Assembly: GCF_005405885.1 (NCBI RefSeq)
Contig: NZ_BJFL01000034.1
Location: forward strand, 1-52,194
Source of the DNA: Gandjariella thermophila
GTDB taxonomy: Bacteria; Actinomycetota; Actinomycetes; Mycobacteriales; Pseudonocardiaceae
DNA: 52,194 nt
Reading direction: 5' to 3'
Translations under genes and position numbers: made by a program
The notes under the pieces: generated by a model
Databases searched by the model: none
Told to the model about the DNA's origin: nothing
What the model saw: the letters and a program-made list of their open reading frames with translations, nothing else
Part shown: one piece after another, positions 7,378 to 16,254 of the stretch
Position numbering within the stretch: the stretch's first letter is position 1
Layout of the letters: every line of letters starts with the position of its first letter

Positions 7378-8592
7378 CTAGCTCACCCAGCCGTCCGGCG
7401 CCTTCCACGTGTTGCACTCCGCGGTCCGGTTCCGCCGCGCGCCCTGCAGGATCCAACTCTGCACGTGGGCGCCGCTGCCGTGGTCGGCGCTGGCGGCGAT
7501 GCCGTTGTCGTCGCCGCGAGCGGCGCCGTCCCGCACGGCCTCGTCCAGCATGGTGCGGCTGACCGAGCCGCGGCCGGCCGCGGCGGCCCAGAACATGCCG
7601 GCGAAGCAGTCGGCCTGCAGCTCGATCCGCCGGGATATCCGCAGGCCCTCGACGGTGTCCGGACCGGCGTCGTCCCGCTGGTCGTGCGCCGCGCCGAGCA
7701 CCCCGGCGAGTCGCTGCACGTGATGGCCGTACTCGTGGGCGAGCACCGAGAGGTAGATGCCGGGACGCGCGCCGTACTGCTCGGTCTGCAAACCGTCGAA
7801 CGGCAGGTAGACGGTGTCGTCGGCGCCGCAGTAGAACGCCGCCCACTCCTCCGCGGTGCCTGATCCGCAGGCGCTGTGCCACTCCCGGCCGGTCGGGAAG
7901 GCCAGCTTCGGCTCGTTGAACGGCAGGTTCGCGGCGCGCAGTACCGGCTCCCAGGCCCGGTTCAGGCAGGGCAGCGCGGCCTCGAAGAACGCCCGCGCGG
8001 TGGCCGGGTCGCTCCGCCAGCGGGGTAACACGCAGGTCACCGCGGGGAGCTCGTGGTCGCCGACGAACAGCGGGTTGTCAGCGGTGGCGGGCACCGGGGT
8101 CGGCTCGGCCGGCGCGGGGTCGGTGGTCGCCGACGGCGTGCCGCGCGACGGCCGCGCGACCGCTCCCGGCGCGCCGGACGCGGAGCCCGACGGCGCCGAG
8201 GACGGCTCCTGCGGGACCGGGGAAGTCTCGGCGGTCGGCCGGAAGATCGGGCGGCCGGGGTCGGCGGCCTGGTGGTGCGCGGCCGTGGCCAGGCCGGCCA
8301 GCCCGGCGAGCGCGGCACCGATCAGCACGACCGCGCACAGCCCCACCGTGACCAGCGCGCCGGCGGTGCCTCGTCGCCGCGGTGACCGGGACCGCGCCGC
8401 CCGCCACTCCGGCCGCGGCGCGGGCGGTGGCGGTGTGGGTGTGGATAACGGCATCCGGCGGGTCGGCGGGTAACCGGGCGGCGGCTGCGGCGGAGGCGTG
8501 GCCACCGGGCCGGGCGGCGGAACCGGCGCGTGGTGCGGCCGCTGCCCCGGCGCCGGCCGGCGCGGCGGCTGGTTCACCCGCCGCCCCCGCAC
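7378..8592 (-). CDS. Membrane-anchored neutral zinc metallopeptidase (YpfJ-like)
   Basis: 404 aa if translation starts at GTG 8592, preceded by GATGAGG; GTG 8577 and TTG 8652 are alternatives. A Pro-rich cytoplasmic N-terminus of ~80 residues is followed by one membrane helix ('GALVTVGLCAVVLIGAALAG'), a Ser/Pro/Thr linker and a C-terminal domain of the putative neutral zinc metallopeptidase family. The zinc-binding motif is 'LAHEYGHHVQ' (HExGH), with a downstream 'RIELQADCFAGMFW' containing the third ligand region. Cysteine pairs suggest an extracytoplasmic catalytic domain. The next gene on the same strand is a paralogue. Substrates of this family are unknown. Confidence 0.85.
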   Translation of the reverse strand: MRGRRVNQPPRRPAPGQRPHHAPVPPPGPVATPPPQPPPGYPPTRRMPLSTPTPPPPAPRPEWRAARSRSPRRRGTAGALVTVGLCAVVLIGAALAGLAGLATAAHHQAADPGRPIFRPTAETSPVPQEPSSAPSGSASGAPGAVARPSRGTPSATTDPAPAEPTPVPATADNPLFVGDHELPAVTCVLPRWRSDPATARAFFEAALPCLNRAWEPVLRAANLPFNEPKLAFPTGREWHSACGSGTAEEWAAFYCGADDTVYLPFDGLQTEQYGARPGIYLSVLAHEYGHHVQRLAGVLGAAHDQRDDAGPDTVEGLRISRRIELQADCFAGMFWAAAAGRGSVSRTMLDEAVRDGAARGDDNGIAASADHGSGAHVQSWILQGARRNRTAECNTWKAPDGWVS

Positions 8593-8769
8593 ACCGCCGC
8601 GGTTCGCCTCATCGTCCGCGTACCCCCCGTCACGCCGATCCCCCGACCGCAACCGATCCGACCGCCGAGCATATGCCGGTTCCGTCGCCGACCGCCCGGC
8701 CTGTCCGGAAACCGCTGGCCGTTTGCCGTCTGGGCACGGCGGCGCCGCAGCCGTGCGGCATAACGGTGA

Positions 8770-9678
8770 TCAGCTCACCGCGTCCGGTGCCGCGGCCCAG
8801 GTGTTGCAGTCCGCGGGGCGGCCGGAGACGAACCCGCGGTCCGCCCACTCGCCCTGGTGCTTCGGGGATCCGTGGGTGTTGTCGCCGGCCGGTTCGGCGA
8901 CGGCGTCGTGGAAGTCCCGGTCGGCCTGCTGTGCCAGGGAGCGGCTGATCGACCCGTGCCCGCCGGCTGCGGACAGGAACACCCCGGCGAAGCAGTTGGC
9001 CTGCAGCTCGATCCGCCGGGTGAGTTCCAGCCCCGTGGCGGAGCGCTCGCCGGTGCCGACGATCCGCTGGCTCGCGGTGGTCAGCATGCCGCTGAGCAGT
9101 TGCACGTGGTGCCCGTACTCGTGGCTGAGCGTGGCGAGGTGGGTGGGTGCCTGGCCACCGCCGTTGGCCAGCCCCCGGCGCGTCGACATGTAGATCGTCT
9201 CGTCGCGGCCGCAGTAGTAGGCCACCGCCTCCGCGTCCGGGGCGCCGCCGCAGGCGCTGGCCGGCAGGTCGGCGGTGATCCGCAGGTTCGGCGCGCGGAA
9301 CGGGATGTCCGCCGCCCGCAGCACCGGCGCCCACGCGTCGTTCAGGCAGCGCACCACGGCCTGGTAGTAGGCGGTCAGCCGGTCGTCGGAGCGGCCGAAC
9401 GGCGGTAACGCGCAGGTCACCGGGCTGGCCGCCAGGCCGGCCGCGAGCAGCGGGTTGTCGCCGAGCGGCGCGGCGGTGCGGGGCGGCGCCGACCCGTGCG
9501 GACCGGCCGGCGCGGACGGGTTCACCCGCGCGGTGCCGGCGACCCGCGCCGGCTCGACGGTGCGGCCGACCAGCCCGACACCGAGCACCACGGCGAGCAC
9601 CGCGAGCAGCGCCACCGTGATGCCGACCGGCGTGTTGCCCGTGCCCGCCGGATGCGCGGCGTCCTCCGGTGTGTCCAA
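8770..9678 (-). CDS. Second neutral zinc metallopeptidase, paralogue
   Basis: 302 aa. The TTG start at 9678 is supported by GGGGGAGGA six bases upstream. One N-terminal membrane helix (about residues 19-38) anchors a domain closely matching the neighbouring peptidase: the opening 'DNPLLAAGL...VTCALPPF', 'CLNDAWAPVLRAADIPF', the HExGH motif in 'LSHEYGHHVQLL', and 'RRIELQANCFAGVFLSAA'. It lacks the long Pro-rich N-terminus. The two genes are arranged head to tail about 180 bases apart and probably arose by duplication. The gene diverges from the M16 peptidase operon. Confidence 0.85.
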   Translation of the reverse strand: MDTPEDAAHPAGTGNTPVGITVALLAVLAVVLGVGLVGRTVEPARVAGTARVNPSAPAGPHGSAPPRTAAPLGDNPLLAAGLAASPVTCALPPFGRSDDRLTAYYQAVVRCLNDAWAPVLRAADIPFRAPNLRITADLPASACGGAPDAEAVAYYCGRDETIYMSTRRGLANGGGQAPTHLATLSHEYGHHVQLLSGMLTTASQRIVGTGERSATGLELTRRIELQANCFAGVFLSAAGGHGSISRSLAQQADRDFHDAVAEPAGDNTHGSPKHQGEWADRGFVSGRPADCNTWAAAPDAVS

Positions 9679-9848
9679 GCGAATCCTCCCCCGGGGGTCC
9701 CCCGAGGGGACCGGTTTGCGCCTGTGGACGGTCTATAGGAGTACTCCGGGGAGCCGCCGGCCACCAAACGCATACGCAAGGACCCCGCGGGGCATTTTCG
9801 TCCGGAGTCCGTTCCGGCGTGGGCCGACGGATCGTCGCGGCGAGGCCG

Positions 9849-9854
9849 TAGGCT
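9849..9854 (+). promoter_or_regulatory. -10 element, probably leaderless start of the M16 operon
   Basis: TAGGCT (TANNNT pattern) ends six bases before the ATG at 9861, which would place the transcription start at or next to the start codon. No Shine-Dalgarno precedes this ATG. Leaderless messages of this form are common in actinobacteria. Confidence 0.4.
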
Positions 9855-9860
9855 GCGGAC

Positions 9861-11144
9861 ATGGCCGCACCCGCACCGCAGAGGTTCACCCTCCCGAATG
9901 GACTGCGCGTGGTGCTTGCTCCGGACCGCAGCGCACCCGTGGTCGGCGTGAGCGTGCACTACGACGTGGGCTTCCGCTCCGAACCCGAGGGCCGCACCGG
10001 CTTCGCTCACCTGTTCGAGCACCTGATGTTCCAGGGCAGCGAGAGCCTGGAGAAGCTCGCGCACTTCCGGATCGTGCAGTCCTCGGGGGGCACCTTCAAC
10101 GGCTCGACCCACCCGGACTACACCGACTACTTCCAGCTTCTGCCCGCCGCGGCGCTGGAGCGGGCGCTGTTCCTGGAAGCGGACCGCATGCGGGCCCCGA
10201 AGATCACCGAGGAGAACCTCCGCAACCAGATCGACGTGGTCAAGGAGGAGATCCGGCTCAACGTGATGAACCGGCCCTACGGCGGTCTGCCGTGGATCCT
10301 GCTGCCGCCGATCCTGTACCGGACGTTTCCCAACGCGCACAACGGCTACGGCGACTTCACCGACCTGGAACAGGCCACCGTGGACGACTGCGCGGCGTTC
10401 TTCGACGCCTACTACGCGCCGGGCAACGCGGTGCTCACCGTGACCGGCGACTTCGCCGTCGAGGAGGCCACCGCGCTGGTGGAGAAGCACTTCGGCGACG
10501 TCCCGGCCCGCGAGGTGCCGCGCCGGCCGTCGTTCGCCGAACCGGCGCCCACCAGCGAGCTACGCGGCGAGCACGCCGACCCGCACGCCCCGCTGCCCGC
10601 GCTCTCGGTCGGATACCGGCTGCCGGACCCGGTCACCGACCTGCCCGGCTACCTCGCCTACGTGGTGCTTGCCGGGGTGCTCACCGACGGCGACGCGTCC
10701 CGGCTGCAGCAGCGCATGGTGCACCGCGAACCGCTGGTCACCGACGTGAGCGCGGGCTGCGGGCTGTTCGGCACGCCGCTGGACGCCCGCGACCCGGACA
10801 CCTTCACCTGCACCGCGATCCACCCGCGGGAGGTGCCGGTCGAGCGGGTGGTGGCGGCGCTGGACGAGGAACTGGATTCGCTGGCCGCGGAGGGCCCGAC
10901 GGCGGAGGAGCTGGCCAGGGTCACCGCGCGGTGGGCGTCCAACCTGCACCGCGAGCATGACCGGATCATCTCCCGCACCCTGGCCCTGGGCTCGTTCGAG
11001 CTGCTGCACGGCCGGGCCGAGCTGGTCGGCGAGCTGCCCCGGCTGATCGCCGGGGTCACCGTGGACGCGGTGGCCGCCGCGGCCAAGAACATGCGTCCCG
11101 ACACCCGTGCGGTGCTCACCGTTTCCCCCGCCGGAGGTGCCTAA
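9861..11144 (+). CDS. M16 family zinc metallopeptidase, catalytic subunit
   Basis: 427 aa. The inverted zinc motif HxxEH is present as H50-L-F-E53-H54 in 'FAHLFEHLMFQGS', with the third ligand at E130 in 'VVKEEIRLN' (76 residues later), so this copy should be active. The N-terminal 'FTLPNGLRVVLAPDRSAP' and the later 'YYAPGNAVLTVTGDF' are typical of M16B peptidases of the PqqL/mitochondrial processing peptidase group. No signal peptide is visible, so it is probably cytosolic. It lies directly upstream of a second M16 gene lacking the zinc motif; such pairs form heterodimers. The physiological substrate is unknown. Confidence 0.92.
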   Translation: MAAPAPQRFTLPNGLRVVLAPDRSAPVVGVSVHYDVGFRSEPEGRTGFAHLFEHLMFQGSESLEKLAHFRIVQSSGGTFNGSTHPDYTDYFQLLPAAALERALFLEADRMRAPKITEENLRNQIDVVKEEIRLNVMNRPYGGLPWILLPPILYRTFPNAHNGYGDFTDLEQATVDDCAAFFDAYYAPGNAVLTVTGDFAVEEATALVEKHFGDVPAREVPRRPSFAEPAPTSELRGEHADPHAPLPALSVGYRLPDPVTDLPGYLAYVVLAGVLTDGDASRLQQRMVHREPLVTDVSAGCGLFGTPLDARDPDTFTCTAIHPREVPVERVVAALDEELDSLAAEGPTAEELARVTARWASNLHREHDRIISRTLALGSFELLHGRAELVGELPRLIAGVTVDAVAAAAKNMRPDTRAVLTVSPAGGA

Positions 11145-12536
11145 GTGACGGACTCGACCGCCGACACCGCGACGCGGACCCACCGCGGCGCCGAGGAGAT
11201 CGGGCGGACGCCGCTCGGTCCCCGCGAGCTGCCGCCGCTGGGCGCGCACGTCGCCGCCATCGAGCCGCCCACCGTGGACGTGGTGCTGCCGAACGGGCTG
11301 CGGCTGATCGCCGTGCAGCGCTCCGCGGTGCCCATGGTGGAGCTGCGGCTGCGCATCCCGTTCGCCGGCACCGACCCGCTGCACGCGGCCAGGGCGGAGC
11401 TGCTGGCCAGCACCATCCTCACCGGCACCGCCCGCCGCAGCCGGGTCCAGGTGGACACCGACCTGGCGCTGGTCGGCGGCGAGTTGGACGCCGCGGTCGA
11501 CCCGGAGCGGCTGAGCGTCGGCGGGCACGCCCTGGTCAGCGGGTTGGACACGCTGCTGGACGTGCTGGCCGACACGCTCACCGGCGCCGCGTACGCGGAC
11601 GAGGAGGTGGACCGGGAGCGCAGCCGGCTGCTGGAGCGGATCACCGTGGCCCGCTCGCAGCCCAGCGTGATCGCCCGCGAGGCGCTGCAGCGGCACCGCT
11701 ACGGCGACCACCCGTTCGCCAAGGAGATGCCGCAGGCCGAGGAGGTCGCCCAGGCCACCGCCGAGGACGTGCGGGAACTGCACCGGGCGGCGGTGCTGCC
11801 GCGCGGCTCGGTGCTGGTCCTGGTCGGCGACATCGAGCCGCAGCGGGCGGTGGACGTGGTGGGCTCGGCGCTGGCCGGGTGGAGCGCCGACGCGTCGGCC
11901 AGCGTGCTGCCCCCGCTACCGCCGATCACCGGGGGTGACATGCTGCTGGTGCCTCGGCCGGGCGCGGTGCAGTCGCAGCTCCGGCTGACCGCGCAGGCGG
12001 TGCCGCGCACCGACCCGCGCTACCCCGCGGTCCAGCTGGCCAACCTGGTGTTCGGCGGGTTCTTCTCGTCCCGGCTGGTGGAGAACATCCGGGAGCAGAA
12101 GGGCTACACCTACAGCGCCCGGTCCTACCTGGAGTTCACCCCGGACGGCGCGACCGTGCTGATCGACGCGGACACCGCCAGCGAGGTGACCGCGGCCGCG
12201 CTGCTGGAGACGCGCTACGAGCTGGGGCGGCTTGGCCTGGTCCCGCCGACCGAGTCTGAGGTGGACTCCGCCCGCCGGTACGCGACCGGTTCGCTGCTCA
12301 CCGCGACCGCCTCGCAGACCGGTCTGGCCGCGACCCTGGCCGGGCTGGCCCAGGTGGGGCTCGGTCCCGAGTGGCTGCGCGACCACCCGGACCGGCTGGC
12401 CAAGGTCACCGTCGAGCAGGTCGCCGAGGCCGCGCTGGAGTTCTTCCCGCCCAGCGCGGTGACCGGGGTCGTGGTCGGCGACGCCGAGCGCCTCGCCCCG
12501 CAACTGCGTGCCCTCGGCGGGGTGCGAATTCCGTGA
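11145..12536 (+). CDS. M16 family peptidase, non-catalytic partner
   Basis: 463 aa from GTG 11145, immediately after the upstream stop and with CCGGAGG in the end of the previous gene. It has the M16 fold signature ('VVLPNGLRLIAVQRSAVPMVELRLRIPF') but the HxxEH site is replaced by 'HAARAELLAS', so it cannot bind zinc the usual way. It retains the glycine-rich loop and the 'FFSSRLVENIREQKGYTYSARS' segment, whose Arg-Tyr region in partner subunits binds substrate. It should form a heterodimer with the preceding protein. Its 3' end overlaps the nudC start by 4 bases (GTGA). Confidence 0.9.
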   Translation: MTDSTADTATRTHRGAEEIGRTPLGPRELPPLGAHVAAIEPPTVDVVLPNGLRLIAVQRSAVPMVELRLRIPFAGTDPLHAARAELLASTILTGTARRSRVQVDTDLALVGGELDAAVDPERLSVGGHALVSGLDTLLDVLADTLTGAAYADEEVDRERSRLLERITVARSQPSVIAREALQRHRYGDHPFAKEMPQAEEVAQATAEDVRELHRAAVLPRGSVLVLVGDIEPQRAVDVVGSALAGWSADASASVLPPLPPITGGDMLLVPRPGAVQSQLRLTAQAVPRTDPRYPAVQLANLVFGGFFSSRLVENIREQKGYTYSARSYLEFTPDGATVLIDADTASEVTAAALLETRYELGRLGLVPPTESEVDSARRYATGSLLTATASQTGLAATLAGLAQVGLGPEWLRDHPDRLAKVTVEQVAEAALEFFPPSAVTGVVVGDAERLAPQLRALGGVRIP

Positions 12537-13465
12537 CCCGCTGCGTCGAGGCGACGCCGTTCGAGCTGGGTGCGCCGCCGGCGCTGTCCCGGTCCACGGT
12601 GGACCGCCAGGAGCCGCTCCGGGATGACACCGCGCACCTGGGCGAGCTGTGGCGCGAGGGGCGGCTGGTGGTGGTGGACCCGAAAGGCCGCGCGCCGGCG
12701 CGGGAGCGGCCCGGCGCCGTGGGGCTGGAGTTCCGCTCCGCCGCCGAGTTCGCCCCGGAGTTCGACCCCGCGACCGCGGTGTTCCTGGGCGAGCAGGACG
12801 GCGCCGGCTTCTGGGCGGTGCGCACCGACCAGGAGCACCCGGACTGGCCGGAGCTGCGGTTCGGCGGGCACCTGCTGGACGACACCGGCGCCGGCCTGCT
12901 CACCACGGCCGTGGGCCTGCTCAACTGGCACGAGCATTCGCGGTTCTGCGCCGTGTGCGGCGCCCGCACCGAGGCGGCCCGGGCCGGCTGGGCGAGGGTG
13001 TGCACCGGGTGCGGCCGGGAGGAGTACCCGCGCACCGATCCGGCGGTGATCTGCCTGGTGCACGACGACGACGGGGTCAACGGCTCCCGGGTGGTGCTGG
13101 CCAGGCAGCCGTCCTGGCCGCCGCGGCGGTACTCGGTGCTGGCCGGGTTCGTCGAGGTCGGCGAGTCGCTGGAGGCCACCGTGCGGCGGGAGGTCGCCGA
13201 GGAGGTGGGCATCTCGGTCCGCGCGGTGCGCTACCTGGGCAGCCAGCCGTGGCCGTTCCCCCGCTCGCTGATGGTCGGCTTCGCCGCCGTCACCGACCGG
13301 GACGCGCCGCTGCACCCGGCCGCGGGCGAGATCGAGGACGCCCGGTGGTTCACCCGCGACGAGGTGCGGGCCGCGATGCACCACCCGACCTCGTCCGACC
13401 TGCGGCTGCCGATGGGCTCCTCGATCGCGTGGCGGATGCTCGAGTCCTGGGTCGCCGCCTCCTGA
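12533..13465 (+). CDS. nudC: NAD(+)/NADH pyrophosphatase, Nudix hydrolase NudC
   Basis: 310 aa from GTG 12533, overlapping the M16 stop. NudC hydrolyses NAD(H) to NMN(H) and AMP, and can remove NAD caps from RNA. All family marks are present: the N-terminal beta domain, a four-cysteine zinc ribbon beginning near residue 139 ('FCAVCGART...RVCTGCGREEYPR'), the Nudix box G-x5-E-x7-REVAEEVG ('GFVEVGESLEATVRREVAEE') and the NudC-specific 'SQPWPFPRSLM'. It is the last gene of the M16 operon and ends before a strong inverted-repeat terminator. Confidence 0.95.
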   Translation: MTRCVEATPFELGAPPALSRSTVDRQEPLRDDTAHLGELWREGRLVVVDPKGRAPARERPGAVGLEFRSAAEFAPEFDPATAVFLGEQDGAGFWAVRTDQEHPDWPELRFGGHLLDDTGAGLLTTAVGLLNWHEHSRFCAVCGARTEAARAGWARVCTGCGREEYPRTDPAVICLVHDDDGVNGSRVVLARQPSWPPRRYSVLAGFVEVGESLEATVRREVAEEVGISVRAVRYLGSQPWPFPRSLMVGFAAVTDRDAPLHPAAGEIEDARWFTRDEVRAAMHHPTSSDLRLPMGSSIAWRMLESWVAAS

Positions 13466-13471
13466 CACGCA

Positions 13472-13528
13472 TTCAGCGGGCTCAACGGGCGTTCGGGTGT
13501 CTCCGAAATCCCCGTTGAGCCTGCTGAA
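13472..13528. terminator. Bidirectional terminator between nudC and gntT
   Basis: TTCAGCGGGCTCAACGGG (13472-13489) pairs with CCCGTTGAGCCTGCTGAA (13511-13528), an 18-base stem with one mismatch and a 21-base loop. It sits exactly between two convergent genes. There is no long T tract, as usual in high-GC actinomycetes. Confidence 0.75.
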
Positions 13529-13541
13529 CGGCAGGGAAGGC

Positions 13542-14936
13542 TCACAGCACGAGGCCGAGCAGCAGCACGCAGACGAGGGAGACGACAGAGATCACCGTCT
13601 CCATGATCGACCAGCTCTTGATCGTCTGGCCGACACTCATCCCGAAGTACTCCTTGACCATCCAGAAGCCGGCGTCGTTGACATGCGAGAAGAACAGCGA
13701 GCCGGCGCCGACGGCCAGCACGAGCAGCGCCGCGTGGGTCGGGCTGAGCCCGGCGGCCAGCGGGGCCACGATGCCGGACGCGGACACCGTGGCCACCGTC
13801 GCCGAGCCGGTGGCCACCCGGATCGCCACCGCGACCAGCCAGCCCAGCAGCAGCGGCGAGAAGTGCGCGCCGTGGGCCAGGCCGACGATCACGTTGCCGA
13901 TCCCGGCGTCCACCAGGACCTGCTTGAACCCGCCGCCGGCGGCGACGATGAGCAGGATGCCGGCGATCGGCGGCAGCGAGGCGGCGATCGACGAGGACAG
14001 CTTGCCCCGGTCGAAGCCGGCCGCCCGGCCCAGCGTGAACATCGCCACGATCACCGCGATGAGCAGCGCCATCAGCGGCGCGCCGACGAAGTCCAGCACC
14101 TGCCGGACCGCGCTGCTCTTGCCGAGTGCGATGTCGGCGATCGCCTTGCCGAGCATCAGCAGCACCGGCAGCAGCACGGTGATCACCGTGACCGCGAAGT
14201 TCGGCCGCCGCTCGGTGTTCTCCGTCCGCCACTCCGCCATCAGGTTCTCCGGCGGTTCGGCGTGCACCCAGCGCGCGGCCACGCGGCCGAACAGCGGGCC
14301 GGAGATGATCACGGTCGGGATCGCGACGACCAGGCCGAGGGCGAGCGTGATGCCGAGGTCGGCCTTGAGCGAGCTGATCGCGACCAGCGGTCCCGGGTGC
14401 GGCGGCACCAGGCCGTGCAGCACGGACAGGCCGGCCAGCGCCGGAATGCCGACCAGCATCAGCGGCTGCCGCGAGCGCCGCGCCACCAGCAGGATCACCG
14501 GGATCAGCAGCACCAGGCCGACCTCGAAGAACATCGGCAGGCCGATCAGCGCGGCGATCAGCGCCATCGCCCAGGGCAGCAGGCGGGTGCCGGATCGGCC
14601 CAGGATGGTGTCCACGATCTGGTCCGCGCCGCCGGAGTCGGCGAGCAGTTGGGCCAGCATCGAGCCGAGCGCGATCAGCGCTCCGACGCTCGCCGCGGTC
14701 GTGCCCAGACCGCTGGAGAAGCTGTCCACCAGCTTGGTCAGCGGCATCCCGCCGACCAGGCCGAGCACCAGGGAACCCAGCAGCAGCGCGAGGAACGCGT
14801 GCACCTTGAACTGGGTGATCAGCACGACGATCACGGCGATGCCGAGCAGGCCAGCCACGACCAGCCGGGTGTCGTGCCCGGTCCACGCTCCCGCGGTGCT
14901 GGCCGCGGCCAGCGTGCCGGCCGAAAGCAGAGTCAC
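13542..14936 (-). CDS. gntT: Gluconate:H+ symporter, GntP family
   Basis: 464 aa when started at GTG 14936; the open frame extends further upstream only by running through gntK in another frame. About 12-14 hydrophobic helices span the protein. Conserved GntP-family segments include 'GLVPPHPGPLVA', 'GSATVATVSASGIVAPL' and 'FSHVNDAGFWMVKEYFG'. It imports gluconate, which the adjacent gluconokinase phosphorylates. The start overlaps the gntK stop (GTGA), so the two are translated in a coupled way. gntT, gntP and gntU cannot be told apart from sequence alone. Confidence 0.92.
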   Translation of the reverse strand: MTLLSAGTLAAASTAGAWTGHDTRLVVAGLLGIAVIVVLITQFKVHAFLALLLGSLVLGLVGGMPLTKLVDSFSSGLGTTAASVGALIALGSMLAQLLADSGGADQIVDTILGRSGTRLLPWAMALIAALIGLPMFFEVGLVLLIPVILLVARRSRQPLMLVGIPALAGLSVLHGLVPPHPGPLVAISSLKADLGITLALGLVVAIPTVIISGPLFGRVAARWVHAEPPENLMAEWRTENTERRPNFAVTVITVLLPVLLMLGKAIADIALGKSSAVRQVLDFVGAPLMALLIAVIVAMFTLGRAAGFDRGKLSSSIAASLPPIAGILLIVAAGGGFKQVLVDAGIGNVIVGLAHGAHFSPLLLGWLVAVAIRVATGSATVATVSASGIVAPLAAGLSPTHAALLVLAVGAGSLFFSHVNDAGFWMVKEYFGMSVGQTIKSWSIMETVISVVSLVCVLLLGLVL

Positions 14937-15451
14937 CGCAGCGCTCCTTCCCTCGGGCCGCACAGCGCGGCCCATGCCGTCTCGACGATGTCCATCGGGG
15001 CCAGCGCGGCGTCCACCACCAGACCGGGCTCGTCCGGTTGAAGCGGTTCCAGGGTGGCGAACTGGGAGTCGACCAGCGCGGCCGGCATGAAGTGGTCCTC
15101 GCGGGCGCCCACCCGCGAGGCGATCAGCGCACGGTCCCCGGCGAGATGCAGGAACCACGCGGGGGTCGCGGCGCGGAGCCGGTCCCGGTACCCGCGCCGC
15201 AGCGCCGAGCAGGTCACCACGCCGCCCACGCCGGCGTGCGCGGACATCCAGCCGGCGATGGCGGCCAACCAGGGCACCCGGTCCGCGTCGGACAGCGGCC
15301 GGCCGGCCGCCATCTTGGCGATGTTGGCCGCCGGGTGGAAGTCGTCGGCCTCGGCATAGGCGACGCCGAGCCGTTTGGCGAGTAACCGGCCGACCGTGGT
15401 CTTACCGGACCCCGCGACACCCATCACGACCGCGATCTGCGCTCCTGACAC
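14933..15451 (-). CDS. gntK: Gluconokinase
   Basis: 172 aa from GTG 15451, chosen because GAGGAGG lies about 8 bases upstream and because the longer frame (to 15559) covers the operator region. The P-loop is 'MGVAGSGKTT' near the N-terminus, followed by 'DDFHPAANIAKMAAGRPLSDADRVPWL', which binds gluconate and is diagnostic for the GntK/IdnK family, and later 'HFMPAALVDSQFATLEPL'. It converts gluconate to 6-phosphogluconate for the pentose phosphate pathway. Length matches the usual ~170 aa. First gene of the gntK-gntT operon, divergent from the GntR-type regulator. Confidence 0.95.
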   Translation of the reverse strand: MSGAQIAVVMGVAGSGKTTVGRLLAKRLGVAYAEADDFHPAANIAKMAAGRPLSDADRVPWLAAIAGWMSAHAGVGGVVTCSALRRGYRDRLRAATPAWFLHLAGDRALIASRVGAREDHFMPAALVDSQFATLEPLQPDEPGLVVDAALAPMDIVETAWAALCGPREGALR

Positions 15452-15496
15452 GCCCCACCTCCTCGTGGCGGCGGTCACTATAGGGTGAATAGGTAC

Positions 15497-15527
15497 TACC
15501 TTTTCAAGGGGTCGTCCCTGAAAGGTA
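15497..15527. promoter_or_regulatory. Palindromic operator in the gnt divergent promoter
   Basis: TACCTTTTCAAGGG (15497-15510) is followed, after five bases, by CCCTGAAAGGTA (15516-15527), a near-perfect inverted repeat with one extra base on two positions of the left arm. It lies midway between gntK and the GntR-type regulator in an otherwise AT-rich patch, the expected place for a repressor site controlling both directions. The regulator next door is the obvious candidate ligand-responsive binder. Confidence 0.6.
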
Positions 15528-15557
15528 CGAAGTACGCTCGCCGAGGGGGGAGTGACC

Positions 15558-16253
15558 ATGACGGCTCAGGGCCTGTACGGCAGAGTGCTGGCCACGCTGG
15601 GACCCGAGATCGCCTCGGGCGAGCACGCCAGCGGCACGGTGCTGCGCATCGAGGCGCTGGAGGAGCGCTTCGGCGTGTCCCGCACCGTGATCCGCGAGGC
15701 GGTCCGGGTGCTGGAGTCGATGCGGCTGGTCGTCAGCCGTCGCCGGGTCGGCGTCACCGTGCGGCCGAAGACCGAGTGGAACCTCTACGACCCGCTGGTG
15801 ATCCGGTGGCGGCTCGCCGGCCCGGACCGGCCCAACCAGCTCCGGTCACTCACCGAACTGCGGCTGGCGGTGGAGCCGGTGGCCGCCGCCTTCGCCGCGC
15901 AGCGGGCCACCCCGGACCAGTGCGGTGAGCTGACCGGGCTCGCCATCCAACTCGCGGCCACCGCGCGCGCCCGCGACCTGGAGGCGTTCCTCGGCCACGA
16001 CATCGCCTTCCACCGGCTCGTGCTGGAGGCGTCCGGCAACGAGATGTATGCGCGGCTCGCCGATGTCGTGGCCGAGGTGCTCGCCGGCCGGACCCACCAC
16101 CACCTCATGCCCGCCGAACCGGCCCCGACCGCCGTCCGGCTGCACGCCCAGGTGGCCGAGGCGGTGCAGTGCGGTGACGCGCGGCGCGCCGAGGAGTGCA
16201 TGCGGGAGATCGTCACCGGGGCCGGCGCGGAGATGCGTGCGCTCCTGGAGTAG
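15558..16253 (+). CDS. gntR: GntR/FadR-family regulator, probable gluconate repressor
   Basis: 231 aa from ATG 15558; GAGGGGGGA lies just upstream, and GTG 15552 would be too close to it. The N-terminal winged helix-turn-helix (about residues 8-72) contains 'LEERFGVSRTVIREAVRVLESMRLV', the GntR signature. The C-terminal all-helical FCD domain carries the metal/ligand residues typical of the FadR subgroup, including the 'HDIAFHRLVLEASGN' motif and a later histidine pair. By position and family it should repress gntK-gntT and its own gene by binding the palindrome at 15497-15527, and release it in the presence of gluconate or a derivative. The ligand is inferred. Confidence 0.88.
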   Translation: MTAQGLYGRVLATLGPEIASGEHASGTVLRIEALEERFGVSRTVIREAVRVLESMRLVVSRRRVGVTVRPKTEWNLYDPLVIRWRLAGPDRPNQLRSLTELRLAVEPVAAAFAAQRATPDQCGELTGLAIQLAATARARDLEAFLGHDIAFHRLVLEASGNEMYARLADVVAEVLAGRTHHHLMPAEPAPTAVRLHAQVAEAVQCGDARRAEECMREIVTGAGAEMRALLE

Positions 16254-16254
16254 C

